Assembly: GCF_007421925.1 (NCBI RefSeq)
Contig: NZ_QMDX01000003.1
Coordinates: 262,073 to 326,072 of the forward strand
Direction: 5' to 3'
DNA from: Haloglomus irregulare
GTDB lineage: Archaea > Halobacteriota > Halobacteria > Halobacteriales > Haloarculaceae
Length of the DNA stretch: 64,000 bases
Shown in pieces: positions 28,068 through 36,605 of this stretch. The notes beneath the pieces were generated by a model, which saw only the letters and a program-made list of their open reading frames with translations, was not told where the DNA came from and searched no databases. The stretch's first letter is position 1. The number at the start of each line of letters is the position of its first letter. The position numbers were made by a program, and so were the translations under genes.

Positions 28068-29327
28068 TCAGCCCTCTCCGATCGACGCCAACGGCTCGCG
28101 GAGGCGCCACGAGTCCGTCTCCGGGTCGAGGCGGTGGGGCTCCGCGCCGCGCTCGGCGAGGATGCCAGCGTGGTACAGCATCGCTTTCAACTGGAAGACG
28201 GTCGGTGAGTGATACACGCTCCCGTCGGCGAGTTCGTCGGCGCGGAGGCCACCGTCCTCCGTGAGGACGCGGCTCCGGGCGTCGTCGGTCCCGCGGAGGA
28301 ACAGCTCGACGGTGAACGTCGGGTGCTGGACGTGGAGCCACTCCACGAGGTCCACGAGCGACGGGTCGGTGATGCCGTCGTCGTGCATCGTCTGGAGCTC
28401 CTCGACGAGCAGCTGCGTCGCCGGGTACGCCCAGACCACGCGCCGGGTCAGGAGCCCCCACTCGGGCGCGAGATCGCAGAACCGCTTCCGGGACCCCTGC
28501 CAGTCCTCGAACGCCCGGAGCGCGGCCCCGACCGAGCCGTACCGGTCCAGGGTGAACCGGACGACCTCCTCGCCGAGCGGGGTGAGGCCCGTCCGTCCGT
28601 GTCGGTCCTCAATCAGCCCGAGGAAGGCCGCACCGCGGTGGGCGTCGTCGGTCGCCCCGACCACGTACTCGGCCAGAAGGTCATCGGTGTCGCCGGAGTG
28701 ATAGCGGGCCAGCGGGACGCCGAGGTAGTTCTTCGGGTGGTTCAGGCCGAACGACCGGTCCGCGACGCCCTGCGCGGTCGCCTGGAACCGGATGGCCGTC
28801 GCCTCGTCGGAGGTCCGGTTGCCGACGACGCGGGGCACCTCCAGCGGCTCCACCGCACCCCCGGATTCGACCCCGAGCACGCCGACGTTGAGTTCCCGGG
28901 CGAGCGTCCGGTTCGACGACGAGACGGCCCCTGCCGGGGCGGCCACGTAGGCGGCGTTAGCCTCGTGGAGCCGGTCGTACGCCTGGACGATGCCGCGCTC
29001 AACGTCGACAGTGCCCGATGCGGTCCGACCTTTCGCCTCGACGGCGACGAGCGGCGGGTCGTCGCCGAGGCGCTCGACCGCCAGCAGGTCCGAGTCGAGG
29101 ACCCGGACGCCGACGAGATCCGGGTAGCCCGACCCGACCTGGACGTGGTTGAACGGGGCGAGGGCCTCGCGAACCTTCGCCGCGATCGGCTCGCCGGGCA
29201 GCCACTCGTCCATCGCGAACTGCGTGTCCACGACCGAGTAGCTGCCCGGCTCGTCGGTGTCAGGGAAGAGCCGCCGCTTCGCGTGGGCGAGCACTTCGGG
29301 CTCCGAGAACGACGCCGCGCTTGCCAT
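28068..29327 (-). CDS. Hypothetical protein with PD-(D/E)XK-like motif
   Basis: A 419-residue protein. In the N-terminal third, GSGYPDLVGVRVLD and PPLVAVEAKGRT (about residues 63-100) have the spacing of a PD-(D/E)XK nuclease core (D then EAK). The remainder is helical and may carry a winged-helix segment (LTPLGEEVVRFTLDRYGSV). No family is known to me. High GC and codon use resemble the host core more than its neighbours. A restriction or repair nuclease is possible. Confidence 0.6.
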   Translation of the reverse strand: MASAASFSEPEVLAHAKRRLFPDTDEPGSYSVVDTQFAMDEWLPGEPIAAKVREALAPFNHVQVGSGYPDLVGVRVLDSDLLAVERLGDDPPLVAVEAKGRTASGTVDVERGIVQAYDRLHEANAAYVAAPAGAVSSSNRTLARELNVGVLGVESGGAVEPLEVPRVVGNRTSDEATAIRFQATAQGVADRSFGLNHPKNYLGVPLARYHSGDTDDLLAEYVVGATDDAHRGAAFLGLIEDRHGRTGLTPLGEEVVRFTLDRYGSVGAALRAFEDWQGSRKRFCDLAPEWGLLTRRVVWAYPATQLLVEELQTMHDDGITDPSLVDLVEWLHVQHPTFTVELFLRGTDDARSRVLTEDGGLRADELADGSVYHSPTVFQLKAMLYHAGILAERGAEPHRLDPETDSWRLREPLASIGEG

Positions 29328-29656
29328 ACCCCACCCAGCTGGGTACGGGGCATGAAGCTTCGGTGACTATTGGGGCCAGCCGCGTCGCGAGAGCGTACGT
29401 GGCACCGATACTCTCCGAGTATCGATCCCCCCGTGCGGGACCTGTGACTCCTGTGCGTTCCGCCTGCAGGCGTTCCGCAACGCCGGGTCCCGAGACCCCA
29501 TCGCGTACGCCGAGCGGCCGGAGTTCTCAGAGGCCTGAGCCACTTGGCTTTCTGCCGAAACACCACAGTCGAATGCTTTCCCGATGAAACAGAGACGCCG
29601 AGTTCTATCTGCCCCTGACGGGCGAGGGGCATCCAAGCAAATGCCGCTCACCAACT
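29328..29656. other. Spacer containing a queC relic
   Basis: Apart from the queC 3' fragment listed separately, I see no gene here. The sequence up to 29430 has one CTCTCCGAGTATCG-like AT-poor run of no known meaning. Confidence 0.5.
29431..29538 (+). pseudogene. queC: 3' end of queC (7-cyano-7-deazaguanine synthase)
   Basis: The frame reads [19 protein letters not shown] and then [13 protein letters not shown] before TGA. CGxCDSCxxRLxAF is the zinc-binding C-terminal signature of QueC, which makes preQ0 for archaeosine and related deazaguanine synthesis. Only about 36 codons remain; upstream sequence does not continue the family. It is probably a captured or deleted remnant. Confidence 0.7.
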
Positions 29657-30157
29657 ATGAGCGAACAACTACCAGAGCCACCAAACACCAGTATCCCCAG
29701 TCGAGAATCGCTCTACCGTCTCCAGAGAGCACGCAAGGAGTCGATGGACGTTGCGCTCCTTCGCGTCGGTGTCTACACCGTCCACAGTCAGTCGGACCAC
29801 ACGTACCATGTCAACATCTTCGAGCGGAGTTGCACCTGTCCGGACTGGGTGAAGAACGAACCAGAGGGGGGATGCAAGCACATGCGCCGAGTCGATCTGG
29901 ACATCCACGCAGGAGCAGTCCCTCGTCCGGACGGACGGCTCCCGAAGCCGGAACCACGAATCGCCATCTACGGTGGTGGAGCCACACAGACCTCGTCGAA
30001 ACCGTCTGCGACTGGGAAGCATGCAATCAGCGGCCCGCATCGGGAATTCGACCAATACAATCAGCCCACTGGTGCGAGGTACTTCCGTTGTGAGCGATGT
30101 GGACGAGAGGCGATGCAGCGCCGAGATTTTCGGACGGGATACTGCCGAGAGGAGTGA
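29657..30157 (+). CDS. SWIM zinc-finger protein
   Basis: A 166-residue protein with a SWIM motif CTCPDWVKNEPEGGCKH (near residues 59-75; CxC...CxH spacing) and a second zinc-ribbon pair near the end (CERCGREA). SWIM domains bind DNA or proteins and are frequent in haloarchaeal mobile DNA. The stop overlaps a GTG that begins the next, damaged, reading frame (GTGA). Confidence 0.75.
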   Translation: MSEQLPEPPNTSIPSRESLYRLQRARKESMDVALLRVGVYTVHSQSDHTYHVNIFERSCTCPDWVKNEPEGGCKHMRRVDLDIHAGAVPRPDGRLPKPEPRIAIYGGGATQTSSKPSATGKHAISGPHREFDQYNQPTGARYFRCERCGREAMQRRDFRTGYCREE

Positions 30158-30622
30158 CCGTGGCCGACAGAATCGGCCCCGATACGTACCGTCGACTGCT
30201 CAGTGGCCATCCGGCCGGATCTGTTGAGCACTGCCCTGATTGTGCCTCTTGTGGAGCGTTGATTCATCCAGGCGAATTCCTGACGGCCTATACCTACAGG
30301 CCGGTGAAGACGAGTTCTTCGAATCAGGGCACAGGTCCGAAGAGAGTCATTCGGGCGAACGACTGTACCAAAGGTCGACAGCGGACGCTCACTATGGAGT
30401 TAGGCAGGAGTACGAGGCGGAACGAGCCCAACTGCTGGAGCAACACGGGTCCGTGAACTAGAGGCGTTGCTCAAACTGAAACAGGAGCGAATCGAGGCAC
30501 TCGAGCAGCAAATGGAAAACGACGGCGCCAGGAGAGAGACGAAGACTGAACACAGGACTCCGGACGCCGATTCATCTGAGCGAAGCAACAGTATGGGGCT
30601 CCTTCAGTGGCTGTTCGGGTAG
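30154..30622 (+). pseudogene. Zinc-ribbon plus coiled-coil protein with two frameshifts
   Basis: Starting at GTG 30154 the frame reads MTVADRIGPDTYRRLLSG and CPDCASCG. Near 30305 coding character moves to another frame (AGEDEFFESGHRSEES, EYEAERAQLLEQHG), and near 30450 to a third (ELEALLKLKQERIEALEQQ ... MGLLQWLFG, stop at 30620-30622). Joined, they would give about 155 residues: a zinc ribbon, an acidic linker and a coiled coil. Two indels have probably inactivated it; sequencing error is the alternative. Confidence 0.5.
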
Positions 30623-30709
30623 TAGCGCGAGCTCATCTTCAAATACGAACCTGCGACAGTTTGTCTCGCCCTCAATGGGTGCAGGCTGTCAGCGCGCAGC
30701 CGTGAATCA

Positions 30710-31174
30710 ATGACCCAACTGAAATCAAAGGACCCGACAGACTGGATGGGCGTCTACAAACGGCTGGAGGATATGCCCGCAGATCGGCGGCTATCGCAGT
30801 ACGAAGACTGGTACGAGAACCGCGACGTTTGGGGCGAATGGGCGGATATAGCGACCGACCAACACCAGAGCGACCGCTATGCACAGTACACCGACCGTAC
30901 AGAACGGTCGTGGAGAGCACACATGGAGGCACAAGACCGACATCACGCTCTCGCGAGGCCGGACGATATCGACTCCTGGTGTGAGAAGATCCTGAACCGC
31001 TGTGTTCCAGTTTCCGCCTATCAGATATACTTCACCAGAATCGAGCCGTTCTACACCTGGCTGCAGCAACATCGCGACCACCCACACTGCTACCATCCGG
31101 TTTGGATGGCGGCCGCAAATGGAGATGCGACAGCGACCATCTGGAAGGCCAAAATGGAGGGCCGGGGACGATGA
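30710..31174 (+). CDS. Hypothetical protein coupled to the integrase
   Basis: A 154-residue protein rich in Trp, Tyr and His (YEDWYENRDVWGEWADIA; YFTRIEPFYTWLQQHRDHPH). Its TGA overlaps the integrase ATG (ATGA), so the two are translated together. Haloarchaeal SNJ2-type integrases are also preceded by small cotranscribed genes that affect integration, which makes an accessory role plausible. I do not recognise the family. Confidence 0.65.
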   Translation: MTQLKSKDPTDWMGVYKRLEDMPADRRLSQYEDWYENRDVWGEWADIATDQHQSDRYAQYTDRTERSWRAHMEAQDRHHALARPDDIDSWCEKILNRCVPVSAYQIYFTRIEPFYTWLQQHRDHPHCYHPVWMAAANGDATATIWKAKMEGRGR

Positions 31175-32301
31175 GTGAGAGCGGGGACTCACAGGAGGCG
31201 TTCGGAGAGGCCTTCGGGCGTACTACTGACCCGCTATCGGCATTCGAGCCGGTCTTCGAGGAGCTTCGAGCAGACCCGCTCGAGTTCTTCATCGAAGAAG
31301 ACCTGCTCAATTCCGGTCTGAAAGAGGGGACCATCGCAGGCCATCTCGTCACATATCAGCAGTGGCGCGAATACATGAGCGAGGTTGGTCGACACCCTGC
31401 TTGCCCGAGCGAAGAGCACGTGCAGGGATTCGCACGCTGGCTGCAGGAGGATCTGGGAAACCAATCGGTGGTAACGATCCGACAGAAACTCCAGAAACTC
31501 AATCGGGCATATCGCTTCTGGCAGGAGGAACCCACCCTTCCACATACGTTGGAGTACGATATCGTCCGTTCAGCCCGGAACAAAATCGACTGGAGCGAGT
31601 TCGAGGATACCGAGACGAAACGCCCACACCCGATACCAATCGAAGCAATCCGTGAGCGGATCAGTGAAATCACAGATTTGCTCGATTACACCTGCGTCCT
31701 TCTGCAGCTGAAGCTCGGGCTCCGGGTCGGGGAAGTTCGGAACGTCCGATTCAGGGATCTGAACATCCCGGACGAAGAGCTCGCGGCGGTCTATCCCGCA
31801 CTCGGAACCCACGAATTAGTGACCGATAGACCGGATATCCTCTACATCCCCTCGAAGACAGAACGCGACGGAAACAAATCGACCGTCGGGCGGCTTCTTC
31901 CAATTGATGAAGAAGTCCGTCGAATCCTCGTCCGCTATCTGCTGATCCGGCCATCTGTCGACGACGAACACCTGCCCATCTCGCAGCGCCACGACCGGCC
32001 CAGCGGCCGCCACATCAACAACGTCTGGCAGGATGCATTTCTCCCCGAATACGGAGAGACCAACGAGTACCGAGCCGTGTCATCGCACTTCGGTCGCCAC
32101 TACTTCACCACTTACTGGAAGAAAGAGCAGGGCCTCCAGTCAGAACTCGTCCAGTACATGCGTGGCGACCGGGTGGGTGACCCCGTGAGTGACGGTTCGG
32201 CGATGCACCACTACCTCCACACGTACTACCGGGATATCGAAGACAGGTATCGGAAAGACATCTACCAGCTCGTCCCGAAGGAGCCGTGGTCAGTCGTCTA
32301 G
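31171..32301 (+). CDS. Tyrosine recombinase / integrase
   Basis: A 376-residue phage-type integrase. An N-terminal SAM-like core-binding domain (EGTIAGHLVTYQQWREYM) precedes the catalytic domain with Arg in GLRVGEV (near 185), HFGRHYF (HxxR, near 306) and the nucleophile-region YLHTYYRDIEDRY (near 350-360). It should integrate and excise the element. The last 12 bases overlap the 3' end of mutS on the opposite strand, placing the gene directly beside the presumed attachment site. Confidence 0.9.
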   Translation: MSESGDSQEAFGEAFGRTTDPLSAFEPVFEELRADPLEFFIEEDLLNSGLKEGTIAGHLVTYQQWREYMSEVGRHPACPSEEHVQGFARWLQEDLGNQSVVTIRQKLQKLNRAYRFWQEEPTLPHTLEYDIVRSARNKIDWSEFEDTETKRPHPIPIEAIRERISEITDLLDYTCVLLQLKLGLRVGEVRNVRFRDLNIPDEELAAVYPALGTHELVTDRPDILYIPSKTERDGNKSTVGRLLPIDEEVRRILVRYLLIRPSVDDEHLPISQRHDRPSGRHINNVWQDAFLPEYGETNEYRAVSSHFGRHYFTTYWKKEQGLQSELVQYMRGDRVGDPVSDGSAMHHYLHTYYRDIEDRYRKDIYQLVPKEPWSVV

Positions 32302-34986
32302 CCGTCGCTGCCACTCCTGTACCTGCGATAACAGCTCCACGGGTGACGTATCCTCCACGTCGACACCCTGCAACTCCTCCAGCACGGACTCGGTGACAGG
32401 GTCGACCGTCTCTCCCTCGCCACCGTCGGCGGAAGCCTGCCCACGGAACTGCCCCGACCCGAGGTCGAAAACGACCTGTTTCGATTCGCCGGTCACCTCG
32501 TCCTCGCTTCCGCGCACGTCGATGGCCTCCTCGTCGCGCAGGCGCCGGAGCACCTCCCGCGAACGCTCGACGACCGGGTCGGGGACACCTGCGAGTTCCG
32601 CGACGTGGATTCCGTACGAACGGTCGGCGGCACCGTCACGAACCGTCCGGAGGAAGGTCACGTCGCCGTCCTGCTCGTCGGCCGCGACGTGGACGTTCTC
32701 CACCGTGTCGATGTGGTCGGCCAGCATCGTCAGTTCGTGGTAATGCGTCGCGAACAGCACCTTCGGTGACGGGGCGGTAGCCTGTGCCGAAGAAAGCCAC
32801 TCCGTCGCGGCCCACGCGATGCTGATGCCGTCGTGCGTCGCCGTTCCGCGGCCGACCTCGTCGAGGACGACCAGCGAGTCCTCGGTCGCGTTGTGGAGGA
32901 TGTTCGAGAGCTCCTGCATCTCCACCATGAACGTCGAGCGCCCCCCCGCGAGTTCGTCGAGCGCGCCGACGCGGGTGTAGACGCCGTCGACGAGCCCGAC
33001 GCGGGCCTCGCGGGCGGGGACGAACGACCCCACCTGCGCGAGCAGTGTCACCAGCGCGGCCTGGCGCATGTAGGTGGATTTCCCGCTCATGTTCGGTCCC
33101 GTGACGAGCAGGAACCGGCGGTCGCGGTCCAGTTGGAGGTCGTTCGGGACGAACTCGACGGACTGCTCGACGACCGGGTGGCGCGCGGCGCGGAGGTCCA
33201 GCACGTCGTCGTCGGTCAGCTCGGGTCGGGTCCAGTCGTTGCGCACCGCGTGCTCGGCCAGCGAACACAGCGTGTCCAGCTCGGCGAACGCCCGCCCCAC
33301 CGCCTGCAGGAGGTCGGCGCGCTCGCCGACCCACGACCGGAGCTCGCGGAACACCCCCGCCTCGAGGTCGCCGCGCTCCTCCTCCAGCCGCATGATCTCG
33401 CGCTCGCGCTCGGCCAACTCGTCGGTGACGAACCGCTCGCTGTTCTTCAGCGTCTTGATGGCCTCGTAGTGGTCGGGGACGTCGTCGGCCTCGCTCTTGC
33501 CGACCTGGATGTAGTAGCCGTCCGTCCTGTTCCGGCCGACGGAGAGGTGCGTCAGGTCGTGCTCGCGCTGCTCGCGCTCGGCCAGCGTGTCGATCCACTC
33601 CGCGGCCTCGTCGTGGCGCCCGACCAGCTCGGCGAGGTCGTCGTCGTACTCGGGGCGGACGAGTCCGCCCGCCGTCAACGAGTTTGGCGGGTCGTCGGTC
33701 AGGGCTGCCGCCAGCTCCTCGCGCACCTTCCGGGCGCCCTCGCGGTCCAGGTCGGCGAAGCGGTCGGCGACCGCCGAATCCGCGAGCCGCGGTGAGCCCT
33801 CGACGGTCTCGACCAGCGCCGGCAGCGCGGCGAGCGTCTCCCGGACCCGCAGCAGGGCGTCCGGTCCCGCGCTGCCCGACGCGGTCCGGGAGGCGAGCCG
33901 TTCGAGGTCGTAGGTGCCGTCGAGCGTCTCCCGGACCGCGTCCCGGGCCATCGCGTCCGCGGCGAGCGCGGCAACGGCGCCCTGCCGGCGTTCGAGTTCG
34001 GCGCGGTCCCGGCGCGGCCGGCCGAGCCACTCCCTCAGCAGGCGTCGGCCGGCGCTCGTCTCGGTGTGGTCCAGCACGGCGAACAGCGACCGGCCGTTGC
34101 CGGTCATCGGCTCCGTCAGCTCGAGGTTGCGCTGGGTGGTCGCGTCCAGCGCGACGTGGTCGTCCGGTACGTACGTCCGGAGCCGGGAGACGGAGGCCAG
34201 CGCGCCGGCGCCCGTCTCCGCGACGTAGCCGAGCGCGGCGCCGGCGGCCCGGACCGCGGCATCCGTGTCGAGGCCGACGCTCTCGGTCGCCCCGTCGCCG
34301 AACTGCTCGCCGAGGATGTGTCGCGCCCGGCCGGGGGCGAACGCCTCGGCGTCGTGGAGCGTGAGTCGAGCGTCGCTCCGCTCGCGCAGCCGCTCGACGA
34401 GCGCCTCGTCGGTTCGCGCGTCGGGGCCCGGCAGCACCTCGGTCGGCGCGAACCGGTAGCACTCCGTCAGCGCGCGGGCCTCGGCGTCCGGCCCCGAGAT
34501 GGCGGTCGCGTGGAACCGGCCCGTCGTCACGTCGAGGAAGGCCAGGCCGACCGTGTCGCCGTCCCGGACGAGGGTGGCGAGGTACTGGGCGTCGTCGCCC
34601 GTCGGGTCCAGCAGCGTCCCCGGCGTGACGACGCGGTCGACCCGGCGCTCGTGGCCGTCGTCGACGGGGTGCTGGTCGGCCACGGCCACCCGATACCCCC
34701 GCTCGACCAGCGCCTTCAGATACGGCGCCAGGTCGTCGACGGGGACGCCGGCCATCGAGTACGACTCCCCGCCAGAGGAGCGCTGGCTCACCTTCAGGTC
34801 CAGCTCCTCGCCGACGAGTTCCGCGTCCTCGCCGAAGAACTCGTAGAAGTCGCCCATCTGCATCGCCAGCACGTCCGCCTCGGCCCCGCGTCGGAGTGTC
34901 ATGTACTCGCCGACGATACCGGACGCCTCGGTCGGCTCCCCGGTGCCGAACCAGTCGCGGTCCCCGTCGTCGGGCGAGTCGGTCAT
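32290..34986 (-). CDS. mutS: DNA mismatch repair protein MutS
   Basis: An 898-residue MutS that recognises base mismatches. The mismatch-binding motif MQMGDFYEFFGE lies near residue 43, the lever/clamp region in the middle, Walker A GPNMSGKST near 628 and DEVGRGTATHDG near 705. The last ~165 codons (from FATHYHEL) have a partner fragment at 14.8-15.4 kb and lower GC than the rest, suggesting that this end was brought by the integrative element. The protein stays full length. The ATG lies 28 bases from a CTTTTGTC TATA-like box. phr is divergent. Confidence 0.95.
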   Translation of the reverse strand: MTDSPDDGDRDWFGTGEPTEASGIVGEYMTLRRGAEADVLAMQMGDFYEFFGEDAELVGEELDLKVSQRSSGGESYSMAGVPVDDLAPYLKALVERGYRVAVADQHPVDDGHERRVDRVVTPGTLLDPTGDDAQYLATLVRDGDTVGLAFLDVTTGRFHATAISGPDAEARALTECYRFAPTEVLPGPDARTDEALVERLRERSDARLTLHDAEAFAPGRARHILGEQFGDGATESVGLDTDAAVRAAGAALGYVAETGAGALASVSRLRTYVPDDHVALDATTQRNLELTEPMTGNGRSLFAVLDHTETSAGRRLLREWLGRPRRDRAELERRQGAVAALAADAMARDAVRETLDGTYDLERLASRTASGSAGPDALLRVRETLAALPALVETVEGSPRLADSAVADRFADLDREGARKVREELAAALTDDPPNSLTAGGLVRPEYDDDLAELVGRHDEAAEWIDTLAEREQREHDLTHLSVGRNRTDGYYIQVGKSEADDVPDHYEAIKTLKNSERFVTDELAEREREIMRLEEERGDLEAGVFRELRSWVGERADLLQAVGRAFAELDTLCSLAEHAVRNDWTRPELTDDDVLDLRAARHPVVEQSVEFVPNDLQLDRDRRFLLVTGPNMSGKSTYMRQAALVTLLAQVGSFVPAREARVGLVDGVYTRVGALDELAGGRSTFMVEMQELSNILHNATEDSLVVLDEVGRGTATHDGISIAWAATEWLSSAQATAPSPKVLFATHYHELTMLADHIDTVENVHVAADEQDGDVTFLRTVRDGAADRSYGIHVAELAGVPDPVVERSREVLRRLRDEEAIDVRGSEDEVTGESKQVVFDLGSGQFRGQASADGGEGETVDPVTESVLEELQGVDVEDTSPVELLSQVQEWQRRLDD

Positions 34987-35009
34987 GCCAGCAGGATGGC
35001 GCGGGCGAC

Positions 35010-35043
35010 GACAAAAGCGGTCGGGTTCCGGGGCGGAAGTGGA
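35010..35043 (-). promoter_or_regulatory. mutS promoter with CACTTCC-type element
   Basis: Minus strand: TCCACTTCCGCC (35032-35043), then 14 bases, then CTTTTGTC (35010-35017), then 28 bases to the mutS ATG. It is a variant of the radA and hef element with G for A at one position. Confidence 0.6.
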
Positions 35044-35132
35044 CGGGTGCGGTCCGGCGCCGGCACCACGGGCCCCGTCCGGCGGGCCCCGGCCGCCGCA
35101 ACCGACAAACCGCCGGCGGGCGTACAGCACAT

Positions 35133-36494
35133 GTGCGAATCTTCTGGCACCAGCGCGACCCCAGACTCGTCGACAACCGTGGACTCACGGCCGCGGCCAG
35201 TGACGACACCGTCCTCCCGGTGTTCGTCTACGACCCCGAGGTGCTGAAGTACGTCGGCAAGCGCCAGCGCGCGCTCCGGTTCCGGGCGTGGCGGCGGCTG
35301 AAGCAGGCGTACCGCGAGCACGGCTCGGACCTCGTGGTCCGGAAGGGCGAGACCGTCGACGTCCTGACCGACCTCGCCGAGGAGTACGGCGCCGACACGA
35401 TATACCACAACCGCTGCTACCGGCCCGTCCGCCGGAACCGCGCCCGAGCCCTCGCCGACCGGGTTCCGACGGAGACGCTCACCGACCAGGTGCTGGTCAG
35501 CCCGGAGCGGCTGGACGAGCGCTATCCGAACCACGGGCAGTTCTACGACGACTGGGGGGACCAGCACAAGCTCCCGCCCGCGTCCGCGCCCGAGGCCGAC
35601 TCGCTGGCGGCCGTGAGCGACGGCACCACGCTCCCGGCACCCGACGTGGACGTGCCCCTGCCGGAGGCGAGCCACGAGGCCGCCCGCGACCGGCTGGACG
35701 CCTTCCTCCGGGACGGCATCGGGAGCTACGACGACGACCGCGACGCGCTCGGCGAGGACGCCACCTCGCGGATGTCCGTCTACCTCAACAACGGCCTCAT
35801 CGGCATCCGGGAGGTGTGGCGGGCCGTCGGCGACCGCCTCGACGCCGCGACCGGCGGCGAGCACCGGAACGTCGAGAAGTACCGCTACGAGCTCTCCTGG
35901 CGCGAGCAGATGGTCCACCTGCTGTACCACAACCCCCGCCTGCTGTCGGAGAACTACAAGCGGTTCGAGCGCCCGATCGACTGGCGCGAGGACGAGGCCG
36001 CCGAGCGGGACCTGGCAGCCTGGAAACGCGGCGAGACCGGCTACCCGCTGGTCGACGCCGGGATGCGCCAGCTCGACCGCGAGGGGTATATGCACAACCG
36101 CACCCGGCAGAACGTCGCCTCGTTCCTGGCGAAGCACCTGCTCATCGACTGGCGGGAGGGGGCCCGCCATTTCACCCGGCAGCTCATCGACCACGACCCT
36201 GCGGTCAACTACGGCTCCTGGCAGTGGACCGCCTCGACCGGGACCGACAGCGTCGACGTCCGCATCTTCGACCCCGTCTCGCAGTTCGAGAAGTACGACG
36301 ACGGGGGGAGCTACGTCCGGGAGTACGTCCCCGAACTGGCGGACGTGCCGACCGGCCGCATCGCGGCCTGGCCAACCCTCTCGCACGGCGAGCGCGAGGA
36401 GTTGGCGCCGGAGTATCACCACCCCATCGTCGACCGGAACGAGGGCTACGAGCGCGCCCAGCGGGAGTTCGAGGCCGCGCTGGGCAAGCGCTGA
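35133..36494 (+). CDS. phr: Deoxyribodipyrimidine photolyase
   Basis: A 453-residue photolyase that repairs UV-induced pyrimidine dimers with light and FAD. The N-terminal antenna domain starts MRIFWHQRDPRLVDN. The FAD-binding domain shows SRMSVYLNNGLIGIREVW, ELSWREQMVHLLYHNP, ETGYPLVDAGMRQL and TRQNVASFLAKHLLIDWR, NYGSWQW. The start is GTG at 35133, since the only ATG overlapping it is in another frame. It is divergent from mutS, so two repair genes share one intergenic region. Confidence 0.95.
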   Translation: MRIFWHQRDPRLVDNRGLTAAASDDTVLPVFVYDPEVLKYVGKRQRALRFRAWRRLKQAYREHGSDLVVRKGETVDVLTDLAEEYGADTIYHNRCYRPVRRNRARALADRVPTETLTDQVLVSPERLDERYPNHGQFYDDWGDQHKLPPASAPEADSLAAVSDGTTLPAPDVDVPLPEASHEAARDRLDAFLRDGIGSYDDDRDALGEDATSRMSVYLNNGLIGIREVWRAVGDRLDAATGGEHRNVEKYRYELSWREQMVHLLYHNPRLLSENYKRFERPIDWREDEAAERDLAAWKRGETGYPLVDAGMRQLDREGYMHNRTRQNVASFLAKHLLIDWREGARHFTRQLIDHDPAVNYGSWQWTASTGTDSVDVRIFDPVSQFEKYDDGGSYVREYVPELADVPTGRIAAWPTLSHGEREELAPEYHHPIVDRNEGYERAQREFEAALGKR

Positions 36495-36605
36495 GCCCCC
36501 GCTCCCGGGCGGTGGACGCGACTCCCGGTTTTCGATACGTCCGTCTTGTTGTGCACTTACAGTCAGTACATCTCGATAACGACGCCGGTTGCGCTCGTCT
36601 CTCGG

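Larger units (their letters stand above)
15406..32289. mobile_element. Integrative element of about 17 kb inserted in mutS
   Basis: The block is bounded by a mutS 3' fragment on the left and by the stop of a complete mutS on the right, and has a tyrosine recombinase next to the right end. It contains typical mobile-DNA cargo: a HerA/VirB4-type ATPase, a toxin-antitoxin pair, a GmrSD-like protein, a TFB gene and SWIM and zinc-ribbon proteins. Several parts have lower GC than the flanks. The exact ends are inferred; the crossover should lie in the segment coding FATHYHEL, about 15340-15400 on the left and about 32740-32800 on the right. Confidence 0.75.
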
